Shown piece after piece: positions 36,194 to 44,128 of a DNA stretch of 64,000 bases. This stretch comes from Hyphomicrobiales bacterium. GTDB lineage: Bacteria; Pseudomonadota; Alphaproteobacteria; Rhizobiales; Rhizobiaceae. The stretch's first letter is position 1. Every line of letters begins with the position of its first letter. Location: contig UEIJ01000004.1 of assembly GCA_900470195.1 (NCBI GenBank), positions 124,001-188,000 on the forward strand, in the 5' to 3' direction. A program made the position numbers and the translations under genes. A model generated the notes under the pieces. That model was not told the origin of the DNA. It was given only the letters and a program-made list of their open reading frames with translations, and searched no databases.

Positions 36194-37270
36194 ATGGTTC
36201 AGAACCCCAATATAGATGTGCCTTTGAAAGGCGATCAGATACCGGAATTTGTGGAAACCGCCGTGTTCAAGCGCGACGTGTTCTCGGAAACCCACGCCGG
36301 CTATTTCGTGAACGATCCAGACACCCGCATCATCCGTCGCGTGGTGAGCGCCGCTCCCTGGTGGTCGAAACCGCTGGCCTGGATATTGGCCCGCCGCGAA
36401 ATCCGCGGTCTCAAGACAGTGCGCGGTATCGAAGGGGTCCCGCAACTCCTCGCCACTGACAAGGACGGGCTTTATCGATCCTGGACAGAGGGAACGCCGC
36501 TGCACCTTGCGCGCCCTTCCGATCCGAAATGGTATCGCACTGCGCACCGCATCCTGCGTGACATGCGCCGTCTTGGCGTCACCCACAACGATCTCGCCAA
36601 GCCGCAAAACTGGCTGATGACGCCCGAAGGTGAGGCAGCGGTCATTGATTTCCAGCTTGCAAGCGTCCATCGCCGTCGCGGTGCCCTCTATCGCCTGATG
36701 GCTTATGAAGACTTCCGCCATCTTCTCAAGCAGAAGCGCGCCTTCGCAAAGGACCGGATGACGCCGACGGAAAAACGCATTCTGGCGCGCCGGTCGCTGC
36801 CGTCGCGTATCTGGCTGGCGACAGGCAAGAAAGTCTACAATTTCATCACCCGTGGCATTTTCAGCTGGTCGGACGGTGAAGGCACTGGTGACCGGATCGA
36901 CAATGAGGGTCCTGCAATTCAGGCGGCGCTCAAATCCGATCCGCGTGTGACCGATGTGGCGCTTGCGCTTTATTCGCTCCCAGCCAAGGGCGTCGGCATC
37001 TATGCTTTCGTGGAAACGTTAAGCGCCGATGAAAAAAGCCTGCGCGCAAGGCTCAAAGGGCAGAAGGTCGAACTGATTCAGCCGGTTGCCCACCTGCCGA
37101 GGCGAGCCGACGGGACCATCCGCGACGACATTTTGCGGCTGATCGCCATGAACCAGATGACGGAACTCGATGATCTCCTGCAACGCGAACCCCAACTGCG
37201 CGGGCTTGTCGAAGCGCTGGCCTCGCATCGCCTGAATTTCACGGATCGTCGTGTTACTCATTTAGAGTAA
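36194..37270 (+). CDS. Protein-kinase-like protein with an ANL C-terminal-like domain
   Basis: A 358-residue protein. The middle has a kinase-fold catalytic loop, THNDLAKPQNWLM (Asp at about 133), and a metal motif VIDFQLA (Asp 152) in place of HRD and DFG, as in RIO or lipopolysaccharide kinases. REIRGLKTV supplies a candidate alpha-C Glu, but the usual beta-3 Lys is not obvious. After a hinge (about 215-235) the C-terminal 120 residues resemble the small C-terminal domain of acyl-CoA synthetases: AIQAALKSDPRVTDVALALY, then HLPRRADGTIRDDILRLIA. In that family the Gly is followed by a catalytic Lys; here it is Thr. Function unknown. It is divergent from UPF0303 and 58 bases upstream of uvrD. 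Confidence 0.75.
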   Translation: MVQNPNIDVPLKGDQIPEFVETAVFKRDVFSETHAGYFVNDPDTRIIRRVVSAAPWWSKPLAWILARREIRGLKTVRGIEGVPQLLATDKDGLYRSWTEGTPLHLARPSDPKWYRTAHRILRDMRRLGVTHNDLAKPQNWLMTPEGEAAVIDFQLASVHRRRGALYRLMAYEDFRHLLKQKRAFAKDRMTPTEKRILARRSLPSRIWLATGKKVYNFITRGIFSWSDGEGTGDRIDNEGPAIQAALKSDPRVTDVALALYSLPAKGVGIYAFVETLSADEKSLRARLKGQKVELIQPVAHLPRRADGTIRDDILRLIAMNQMTELDDLLQREPQLRGLVEALASHRLNFTDRRVTHLE

Positions 37271-37328
37271 ACGAATATTTTAACCCTTTCGCTGGTCTTT
37301 CAGCCACGAATCATTACATTCGGGTCAA

Positions 37329-39923
37329 ATGTCCGATTTTCCCGACGATATGCCGTTTTTCGGCGATGACGACGCTCCGGCAGGCCGCACGCCTGCTCCC
37401 GGTGGCATTGCCGCACGTGCCATGGCAGCACGCAACCAGCAGCGCGGCGAGCCCGATTATCTGAAGGGGCTCAATCCGGAACAGCGCCAAGCTGTTCTGA
37501 CGACCGAGGGGCCTGTTCTTGTGCTTGCCGGCGCAGGGACCGGCAAGACGCGCGTACTCACAACGCGTATCGCACATATTCTGACCACCGGTCTTGCCTA
37601 TCCAAGCCAGATTCTCGCCGTGACCTTCACCAACAAGGCCGCACGCGAAATGAAGGAGCGCATCGGCCATCTGGTCGGTGGTGCAGTCGAAGGAATGCCC
37701 TGGCTTGGCACGTTCCACTCGATCGGCGTCAAGCTGTTGCGGCGGCATGCAGAACTTGCAAATCTGACATCGGATTTCACGATTCTCGATACTGATGACG
37801 TGATCCGCCTCATCAAGCAGCTCATCCAGGCTGAAGGCCTTGATGACAAGCGCTGGCCTGCCCGAACCTTCGCCAACATGATCGACGGCTGGAAGAACAA
37901 GGGATTCGGGCCATCCGATATTCCCGAAGGCGATGCGCGCTCATTCGGCAACGGTCGCGGACGCGAGCTTTATCAGGCCTATCAGGAGCGCCTGCGCACA
38001 TTGAACGCCTGCGATTTCGGCGATCTTCTGCTGCATCCGATCCGCATTTTCCGCAATCATCCCGATATCCTGCGCGAGTATCACGCGAAATTCCGCTATA
38101 TTCTGGTGGACGAATATCAGGATACGAACACGGCGCAATATCTCTGGCTGCGTCTGCTGGCACAAAGACCGCGGCCCAGAAACACCGCACCTGATACCAC
38201 CCAGGGCGGAAATGCGCCCATACAGCCCGCTAGGGCGTCCGAGCGAGGCCCCCGCGGAGCCGGTGAGTACAGCGAACTCGGCGTGAGCGAGAAAAATGCA
38301 GCACAAGTTAACTTGTGCTGCGTCGGCGACGACGACCAGTCGATTTACGGCTGGCGCGGCGCGGAAGTGGATAATATCCTTCGCTTCGAGAAGGATTTTC
38401 CCGGTGCAGTCGTCATCAAGCTTGAACGCAATTACCGGTCCACGGCGCATATTCTCGGTGCGGCAGCTCATCTGATTGCGCACAATGAGGGTCGCCTTGG
38501 CAAAACGCTGTTTACCGAAGCGCCCAATCCGGACGATCCTCGCGTAAAAGTTCATGCGGCATGGGATTCGGAAGAAGAAGCACGCGCAGTCGGTGAAGCC
38601 ATCGAACAGGCGCAGCGTCAGGGGCACCTTCTCAACAACATGGCGATCCTCGTTCGCGCCTCTTTCCAGATGCGTGAGTTCGAAGACCGTTTTGTCACGC
38701 TTGGCCTCAATTACCGCGTCATTGGTGGACCGCGCTTCTATGAGCGCCTCGAAATCCGCGACGCGATGGCCTATTTGCGCGTGGTCGCGCAACCGGCCGA
38801 CGATCTGGCGCTGGAGCGCATCATCAACACGCCGAAGCGTGGTCTGGGCGAAGCCGCTATCCGGCAGGTGCATGACTATGCCCGCGCGCGCGATATTTCC
38901 ATGTTCGCGGCGGCCTGCGATCTCATTGAAACCGAGGAATTGAAGCCGAAGCCGCGCTCTGCTCTCCGCGAAGTGGTCGAAAATTTCCTGCGCTGGCAGT
39001 CCCTGATCGACAACACGCCGCATACGGAATTGGCCGAAACCATTCTCGATGAATCCGGCTACACAGCCATGTGGCAGAACGACAAGTCTGCCGAAGCCCC
39101 CGGACGGCTTGAAAACCTCAAGGAACTGATCCGTTCCATGGAGGAATATGAAAGCCTGCGCGGTTTCCTGGAACATGTCGCCCTTGTCATGGATGCCGAG
39201 CAGAACGAGGATCTGGATGCCGTCAACATCATGACCTTGCATTCGGCCAAAGGCCTTGAATTCGAGACAGTATTCCTTCCCGGCTGGGAAGAAGGCTTGT
39301 TTCCGCACCAGCGCGCGCTTGATGAAGGCGGACGTTCCGGCCTTGAGGAAGAACGCCGCCTCGCCTATGTCGGGGTGACGCGCGCCAAGAAGAACCTGCA
39401 TATCTGGTTCGTGTCCAACCGGCGCATCCACGGCATGTGGCAATCGACCATTCCCTCCCGTTTTCTGGAGGAACTGCCGGAGGCGCATGTGGAAGTAGCC
39501 GAACTGGAAGGCAATTACGGCGGTTATGGCGGTGGCTATGGACAGTCCCGCTTCGACAAGGCCGATCCGTTTCAGAACTCCTATTCGACGCCCGGCTGGC
39601 AGCGTGCGCAGCAAAACCGCTCGGAAGCCACACGGAACAACTGGGGCTCACGCTCCGGTAGCCGCGTCGAGCGCATCGGCTATGGCGAAACCGATTCCGG
39701 GTTCGGTGCCGGGCGGGGTTCCGTGAAGGGACGCACAATAGACGGTGAACTGGTAGCCAAATCAGTGGCCGACCAGCCATCGGCCTTCAAACCTGGCGAC
39801 CGCGTGTTTCATATCAAATTCGGCAACGGCACGGTTTCGGTTATCGATGGCAACAAGCTGACCATCGATTTCGACAAGGCCGGACAAAAACGTGTTCTCG
39901 ATAGTTTCGTCCAGCCGATCTGA
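37329..39923 (+). CDS. uvrD: UvrD/PcrA-type DNA helicase II with an insertion
   Basis: An 864-residue SF1A 3'-5' helicase for nucleotide excision and mismatch repair. After a Pro/Ala-rich N-terminus come the Q-motif LNPEQRQAVL, Walker A LAGAGTGKTRVLTTR (about 67-80), motif II VDEYQDTNTAQ (about 260), motif III VGDDDQSIYGWRGAEV, motif V MTLHSAKGLEFETVFLPGWEE and motif VI RRLAYVGVTRAKKNL. The C-terminus has a Gly/Tyr/Ser-rich linker and a Tudor-like end. Between motifs II and III there are 48 residues (280-327) of Pro/Arg/Gly-rich sequence not expected in the family. The catalytic motifs are intact, so it is probably active. Confidence 0.93.
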   Translation: MSDFPDDMPFFGDDDAPAGRTPAPGGIAARAMAARNQQRGEPDYLKGLNPEQRQAVLTTEGPVLVLAGAGTGKTRVLTTRIAHILTTGLAYPSQILAVTFTNKAAREMKERIGHLVGGAVEGMPWLGTFHSIGVKLLRRHAELANLTSDFTILDTDDVIRLIKQLIQAEGLDDKRWPARTFANMIDGWKNKGFGPSDIPEGDARSFGNGRGRELYQAYQERLRTLNACDFGDLLLHPIRIFRNHPDILREYHAKFRYILVDEYQDTNTAQYLWLRLLAQRPRPRNTAPDTTQGGNAPIQPARASERGPRGAGEYSELGVSEKNAAQVNLCCVGDDDQSIYGWRGAEVDNILRFEKDFPGAVVIKLERNYRSTAHILGAAAHLIAHNEGRLGKTLFTEAPNPDDPRVKVHAAWDSEEEARAVGEAIEQAQRQGHLLNNMAILVRASFQMREFEDRFVTLGLNYRVIGGPRFYERLEIRDAMAYLRVVAQPADDLALERIINTPKRGLGEAAIRQVHDYARARDISMFAAACDLIETEELKPKPRSALREVVENFLRWQSLIDNTPHTELAETILDESGYTAMWQNDKSAEAPGRLENLKELIRSMEEYESLRGFLEHVALVMDAEQNEDLDAVNIMTLHSAKGLEFETVFLPGWEEGLFPHQRALDEGGRSGLEEERRLAYVGVTRAKKNLHIWFVSNRRIHGMWQSTIPSRFLEELPEAHVEVAELEGNYGGYGGGYGQSRFDKADPFQNSYSTPGWQRAQQNRSEATRNNWGSRSGSRVERIGYGETDSGFGAGRGSVKGRTIDGELVAKSVADQPSAFKPGDRVFHIKFGNGTVSVIDGNKLTIDFDKAGQKRVLDSFVQPI
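38166..38321. repeat. In-frame insertion in uvrD ending in a perfect palindrome
   Basis: 144 extra bases (38166-38309), an exact multiple of three, lie between helicase motifs II and III. The right boundary is a perfect 24-bp palindrome (38298-38321) with arms GCAGCACAAG and CTTGTGCTGC around TTAA. Its right half encodes the conserved Asn-Leu-Cys-Cys of motif III, so its left half is an inverted copy of host coding sequence. The rest is GC-rich and encodes Arg/Pro/Gly/Ala-rich protein. Confidence 0.6.
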
Positions 39924-39969
39924 ATTATAGCCAATGAAGAAGCAGGAAAGCCGGATTGGCAAAAGTTTG

Positions 39970-40467
39970 CTATTCCGGCTTGCCCTTCGTCCACGTAACA
40001 TCGCCCTTGTAAAGCGGCACGGTTGAAAGCGAGGTCTTCGCAGAACCGTCCTGAACCTGCGTCGCGTGGGCAAGATAAAGCAGCGTATTGTTCGTCTTGT
40101 CGTAAATGCGCGTGATCACAAGTTTCTTCCAGATCAGACTGGTGCGTTCGGAGAAAACCCGCTCTCCGCCCTTGCCCAGATCGATGTCACCGATCGTGAT
40201 CGGCCCCGTCTGCTCGCATGAGATGGAAGCATTGGACGGGTCCTCAAACCAATTGCCCTTTTGCAACCGATCGATCATGCCACGTGAAAACGATGCCAGA
40301 TGACATGTCACACCCTGCACTTTCGGGTCCTGCACCGCGTCGATGACGATATCGTTTCCGAGCCAGTCAACACCGACCTTGCCGACTTCCTCCGCAGGAG
40401 CCGCCGACGCAGCAACGACCATCAGTGGAGCAAGCAACAAACCGGCAAAACGCTTCAGTCCAACCAT
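39970..40467 (-). CDS. creA: CreA family exported protein
   Basis: A 165-residue CreA-like protein. A signal peptide (LKRFAGLLLAPLMVVAASAAPA) precedes the conserved body: VGVDWLGNDIVIDAVQDPKVQGVTCH, then GMIDRLQKGNWFEDPSNASISC and VFSERTSLIWKKLVITRIYD. The two Cys may pair in the periplasm. The ATG at 40467 gives the usual short signal peptide; the longer frame is unlikely. It lies 69 bases after the acyltransferase gene on the same strand and converges on uvrD. Role unknown. Confidence 0.92.
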   Translation of the reverse strand: MVGLKRFAGLLLAPLMVVAASAAPAEEVGKVGVDWLGNDIVIDAVQDPKVQGVTCHLASFSRGMIDRLQKGNWFEDPSNASISCEQTGPITIGDIDLGKGGERVFSERTSLIWKKLVITRIYDKTNNTLLYLAHATQVQDGSAKTSLSTVPLYKGDVTWTKGKPE

Positions 40468-40536
40468 ATCTTCCAGCCTCCAGAACTGTTGTGATGCGAA
40501 GGTGGGTGAACAATTGCGGCTTTGCAAGAGCCGGAT

Positions 40537-41169
40537 TTAGCCGCTCCACTTTTCAAGAAATGCCTCGATTTCGAGCGTCTGAATGTCCGGCACCGCTTCA
40601 TAAAGTTTTTCCACCGGCCAGTCCCACCATTCGAGTTCCAGTAGTCGGTCTATGACAGAATTATCGAAACGTTTGCGGATGAAACGGGCAGGAACACCAC
40701 CGACCACGTGATAAGGCGGCACATTCTTCGTCACCACCGCATTCGCGCCAATTACAGCACCATGGCCGACCTGCACGCCCGGCGTGATGACCGCGCCGTG
40801 GCCGATCCATACATCATTGCCGATGATCACGCGCCGCTCTTGACGCCTTGCCCGGAATTCTCCATCGACGCCCAGATAACGAAAATACTCATTTGGCCGG
40901 TAGCTGACCTTATGCGTCGTCAGACGCTCCATCGGATGTTCGAGCGCATTGATGCGCACATTCGCGGCAATGGAACAGAACTTGCCGATCTCGGCATAGA
41001 TCCCCTCGCCGTTCCGCTCGAAATAGGTGAAATCGCCTACCGTGACTTCACGCAGAATCACGCGTTCTCCAATATCGGCGTACCGCCCCAGCTTGACGGA
41101 TTTCAGCTGGGCTGTGGAATGAATGCGGGGTTCGCTGTTCTGGAAACGAAGATCATCTGGCGACGTCAT
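40537..41169 (-). CDS. Hexapeptide-repeat acyltransferase (DapH/GlmU-related, phosphonate-locus type)
   Basis: A 210-residue left-handed beta-helix transferase. Hexapeptide repeats run from [20 protein letters not shown] to [35 protein letters not shown], with the catalytic-type His in [22 protein letters not shown]. The C-terminal [21 protein letters not shown] closely resembles the transferase subfamily often found in phosphonate-use loci, but no phn genes are present. It may acetylate an envelope sugar, given the Stealth-family gene 52 bases upstream. Substrate unknown. Confidence 0.85.
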   Translation of the reverse strand: MTSPDDLRFQNSEPRIHSTAQLKSVKLGRYADIGERVILREVTVGDFTYFERNGEGIYAEIGKFCSIAANVRINALEHPMERLTTHKVSYRPNEYFRYLGVDGEFRARRQERRVIIGNDVWIGHGAVITPGVQVGHGAVIGANAVVTKNVPPYHVVGGVPARFIRKRFDNSVIDRLLELEWWDWPVEKLYEAVPDIQTLEIEAFLEKWSG

Positions 41170-41221
41170 GAAAATTCAACCTCAAGCATTCCCGCAACAC
41201 CGCCAGACTCGCAAACCCGGC

Positions 41222-42247
41222 CTATGCCGCGTCCCGCGCGCTGTCTTCGCTGCTGGAAAGATAAGCCTTGATAACATTCGGCAGAACATCGTCAAACTTT
41301 GCAATCAGCATCTGGTGAATTTGGGCGCGAAACGCAGGATCGAAACGCTCAAATCCCTGCACGCAGCCGAACGGCGCCGAGCCGGACCTGATCGCCTCCA
41401 ATTCTTCCGCCCAGCGCTTCGGCTGAACAAAATCCAGATAGGCCAATTCTCTCGCGGGGCGAACAGGGGCTTTGTGCCGCGAAATCTCCAGGTGATTGGC
41501 GAGAGCAACCGTATTGAACTGTTCGATATCACGATAACGGAAACTGACCTGCCTGTTCAAAACATCCGGGCGTTCCGCGAAAAAAGTTGCCAGAGTGCTA
41601 CGCCGCAACGGATGCGGATGATGATGGATTGACATGAAACGATCCTTCATGCCAGCGGCAACGGCACCTTTCCATTGCGCCATACGGAATTTCGGAAACG
41701 TATATTCGTACCGCGTTATCTTGCCCAGCAAACGGCGCAACTTGTACTTCCAGCGAGTGTTTTCGGGCCGCACCCAATCACCATGCAGAACAGGACGGTC
41801 GTTCTCATAAAGATCGGAAATTGTCAGCGGAGCATTCACGAAGAAATCATCGTTGGAATAGATAAAGTGTTCCGAGAGGCCAGGTATCCGCCACATAGCA
41901 CCTTCGATAGCGCGGGCGTTGAACGAAGGACGGGCCGCAGGCAGGCCGTCGAAAATCTCGTCATGCGACACAATCTGGATAAAAGACGCGTCGCATTTGC
42001 CTTCACGCGCGAACGCATCAAGAAAACGCGGCTTCTGATGATCGGTGATGATGAAAATACGCTTGATGAACGGCGCGAATTTAATGACGGAAGCGATGTT
42101 GTAATAAATCTCGCCATTATCGAGATAACGTTCACTGGTGACGGCCTCAAAATGCGTACGCCCGGATTCCGGTGCGAATTTTTTTCTGGCGGCTGCATGG
42201 GCCGGGTCCTGCCCGTCGACCCAGGCGATTATGTAATCGACTTCCAA
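41222..42247 (-). CDS. Stealth family sugar-phosphate transferase
   Basis: A 341-residue protein with the Stealth conserved regions: CR1 DYIIAWVDGQDPAH at the very start, CR2 LDNGEIYYNIASVIKF and IKRIFIITDHQKPRFLD, FIYSNDDFFVNAPL, and CR3/CR4-type IHHHPHPLRRSTL near residue 225. Family members transfer hexose-1-phosphate to build phosphate-linked capsular or cell-wall polysaccharides. I start at TTG 42247, with GTGAGAA upstream and CR1 beginning at once; the frame runs to 42409, but that part is AT-rich and reads like promoter sequence. Likely first gene of a unit with the acyltransferase and CreA. Confidence 0.8.
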   Translation of the reverse strand: MEVDYIIAWVDGQDPAHAAARKKFAPESGRTHFEAVTSERYLDNGEIYYNIASVIKFAPFIKRIFIITDHQKPRFLDAFAREGKCDASFIQIVSHDEIFDGLPAARPSFNARAIEGAMWRIPGLSEHFIYSNDDFFVNAPLTISDLYENDRPVLHGDWVRPENTRWKYKLRRLLGKITRYEYTFPKFRMAQWKGAVAAGMKDRFMSIHHHPHPLRRSTLATFFAERPDVLNRQVSFRYRDIEQFNTVALANHLEISRHKAPVRPARELAYLDFVQPKRWAEELEAIRSGSAPFGCVQGFERFDPAFRAQIHQMLIAKFDDVLPNVIKAYLSSSEDSARDAA

Positions 42248-42573
42248 TAGTGTTCTCACAAGGTTTGCAGTTTTATGACAGAAATATATCAGCTCAGCTG
42301 CCCAGTGCAAAAAGAAAGAACGAATAAGTCGTTCAACTTTGCTCACGGAGACGGCACCGGTTCTGTAAAGCTGCGACCGATCAATTCCGCCCACGCGACA
42401 AATAGTCAAAAATTTCAGAAATTATTGAAAATTGAATGAATGACCGTACACTGCCGCCAGTTCTTCAGGGCAGCAGGATGCGGCTATATCGACGGTTCTG
42501 CAATGCACAGAGAAAAGATAGGTTGTTGAGCAGCGCAACAAGGCGCGTTTCGGAAATTCAAGGCTGACTGGAC
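42248..42573. other. Divergent promoter region between Stealth and SCO genes
   Basis: About 325 bases, noticeably AT-richer than the flanking genes. It must hold promoters for both divergent genes. No RNA gene or clear repeat was seen. Confidence 0.4.
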
Positions 42574-43164
42574 ATGAAAAAATTCCTGCCGATCTTCATC
42601 ATCGCCTTCATCGTCGTCATTGTCGGCGCTGCGGGACTCAATCTTTTCCGCGACAAGCAGGCGGCGAAAGAACCGTTCGGCGGTCCGCTTAACCTCGTAA
42701 CCATGGACGGACAGCCGTTCACCGAGAACGACCTGCGCGCCGCGCCATCGGCCATCTTCTTCGGCTTCACCCACTGCCCGGACGTCTGCCCCACCACACT
42801 TTATGAACTGGACGGCTGGCTGAAGCAGCTTGGACCTGAAAGCAGTGACATCAAGGCCTATTTCATCACCGTCGACCCGGAACGTGACACACAGGAAGTC
42901 ATGAAAACCTATGTCGGCAATGTTTCTGATCGCATCATCGGCGTGACCGGCACGCCGCAGAATATCGCTGATGTGGTCAAGTCATATCACGTCTACGCCA
43001 AGAAGGTGCCGGGCGAAGACGGCGAATATACGATGGATCATACCGCATCCGTATTCCTGCTCGACAAGGGCGGTCGCTTCCGCAGCACCATCGCCTATCA
43101 GGAAAACCCGGATACGGCTCTGGAAAAGTTGAAGAATCTGGCCAAAGGCGCGACAAACGGCTAA
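42574..43164 (+). CDS. SCO1/SenC family copper-binding protein
   Basis: A 196-residue membrane-anchored thioredoxin-fold protein. The N-terminal anchor is FLPIFIIAFIVVIVGAAGL. The copper-binding motif is THCPDVCPTT with Cys at 68 and 72, and the third ligand His lies in MDHTAS near 156. FITVDPERDT is also characteristic. It delivers copper to the CuA centre of cytochrome c oxidase, or acts in copper homeostasis. All three ligands are present. No oxidase genes are nearby. Confidence 0.95.
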   Translation: MKKFLPIFIIAFIVVIVGAAGLNLFRDKQAAKEPFGGPLNLVTMDGQPFTENDLRAAPSAIFFGFTHCPDVCPTTLYELDGWLKQLGPESSDIKAYFITVDPERDTQEVMKTYVGNVSDRIIGVTGTPQNIADVVKSYHVYAKKVPGEDGEYTMDHTASVFLLDKGGRFRSTIAYQENPDTALEKLKNLAKGATNG

Positions 43165-43178
43165 GTAAGGGCTCCCGA

Positions 43179-43197
43179 GCATTTCCATGGGAAATGC
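43179..43197. repeat. Short hairpin after the SCO gene
   Basis: GCATTTCC / GGAAATGC, an 8-bp perfect stem with a three-base loop, 15 bases beyond the SCO stop. It has no T run, so terminator function is doubtful. Confidence 0.4.
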
Positions 43198-43223
43198 ATC
43201 AAAGATAGAGAGCTTTTTACTTC

Positions 43224-44081
43224 ATGGCCCAGTCACGACTTTTCTTTTCGGCGGATAAGGCGGAAGCCGAGCGCGTCTACAATGTTCTCGAACAGGCTTT
43301 CGAGGAAGACGGCTTCCCGATCGCTATCACCGAGATCGATGAAGACCGGCAGATTTTTGAGGTATCGGTCTATGTCGAGGACGATGCCGAAGTGGTCGCT
43401 GGGCGGATCGATGAACTGGTGGGGCCGAGCCTTTTCGCCGTCGAAGAACTGCCGGACATCGATTGGGTCACGCATTCCCTCGAGGGCCTGAAACCGGTCA
43501 GAGCCGGGCGTTTCTTCGTCCATGGTTCGCACGACCGCGACAAGATCGAAGCCGGCGACATCCCCATCGAAATCGACGCGGGCCTTGCCTTCGGCACCGG
43601 CCACCACGGAACGACTGCAGGATGCCTCGAACTGATCGAGGAAACCGTCACCAGCGAACATCCGACGAATGCGCTCGATCTTGGCACCGGCAGTGCCGTT
43701 CTCGCCATCGCCATCGCGAAGCTCGCTCCCATTCCGGTATTGGCTACCGATATCGATCCTGTTGCCGTTACGGTGGCCGCTGAAAATGCTGCCAAGAATG
43801 GCGTGGCAGAGCATATCATCACGGCAACGGCGGAAGGCTTTGGCCACGCGATATTCCGTTCGTATTCGCCGTTCGACCTGATCGTGGCCAACATTCTGGC
43901 CAATCCGCTTATCGAGCTTGCGCCTTCCCTGAAAGAACATCTGGCTCCAGGAGGCTCCATCATTCTTTCCGGAATACTCGACAGCCAGCACGATGCGGTG
44001 CTCGCTGCCTATCAGGCACAGGGCTTAACCCATCAGAAGACGCTGCATCGCGAAGGTTGGGTGGCGATTCACCTGAAATAA
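43224..44081 (+). CDS. prmA: Ribosomal protein L11 methyltransferase
   Basis: A 285-residue SAM-dependent methyltransferase that modifies ribosomal protein L11. The N-terminal L11-binding domain (about 1-110) is followed by the PrmA signature [22 protein letters not shown] motif [37 protein letters not shown], and motif [19 protein letters not shown] (NPP-like). The same-strand order SCO, prmA, aminopeptidase has gaps of about 50 bases and may be one transcript. Confidence 0.95.
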   Translation: MAQSRLFFSADKAEAERVYNVLEQAFEEDGFPIAITEIDEDRQIFEVSVYVEDDAEVVAGRIDELVGPSLFAVEELPDIDWVTHSLEGLKPVRAGRFFVHGSHDRDKIEAGDIPIEIDAGLAFGTGHHGTTAGCLELIEETVTSEHPTNALDLGTGSAVLAIAIAKLAPIPVLATDIDPVAVTVAAENAAKNGVAEHIITATAEGFGHAIFRSYSPFDLIVANILANPLIELAPSLKEHLAPGGSIILSGILDSQHDAVLAAYQAQGLTHQKTLHREGWVAIHLK

Positions 44082-44128
44082 CAGGTTCCTACAACTACGA
44101 CGTATCCCTGTTTTGAGCGAGTTAACTC

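Noticed and set aside
36194-37270. Full eukaryotic-type Ser/Thr kinase
   Set aside because: HRD is HND, DFG is DFQ and the beta-3 lysine is not evident; nearer to RIO or LPS kinase-like proteins, possibly inactive.
37941-39614. 557-codon open frame on the minus strand inside uvrD
   Set aside because: Antisense shadow of the helicase gene; no recognisable protein and no ribosome binding site.
39948-39981. Hairpin AAGCCGGA / TCCGGCTT as terminator between uvrD and creA
   Set aside because: It includes the creA stop and last codons, has an 18-base loop and no T run, so it could not be called with confidence.
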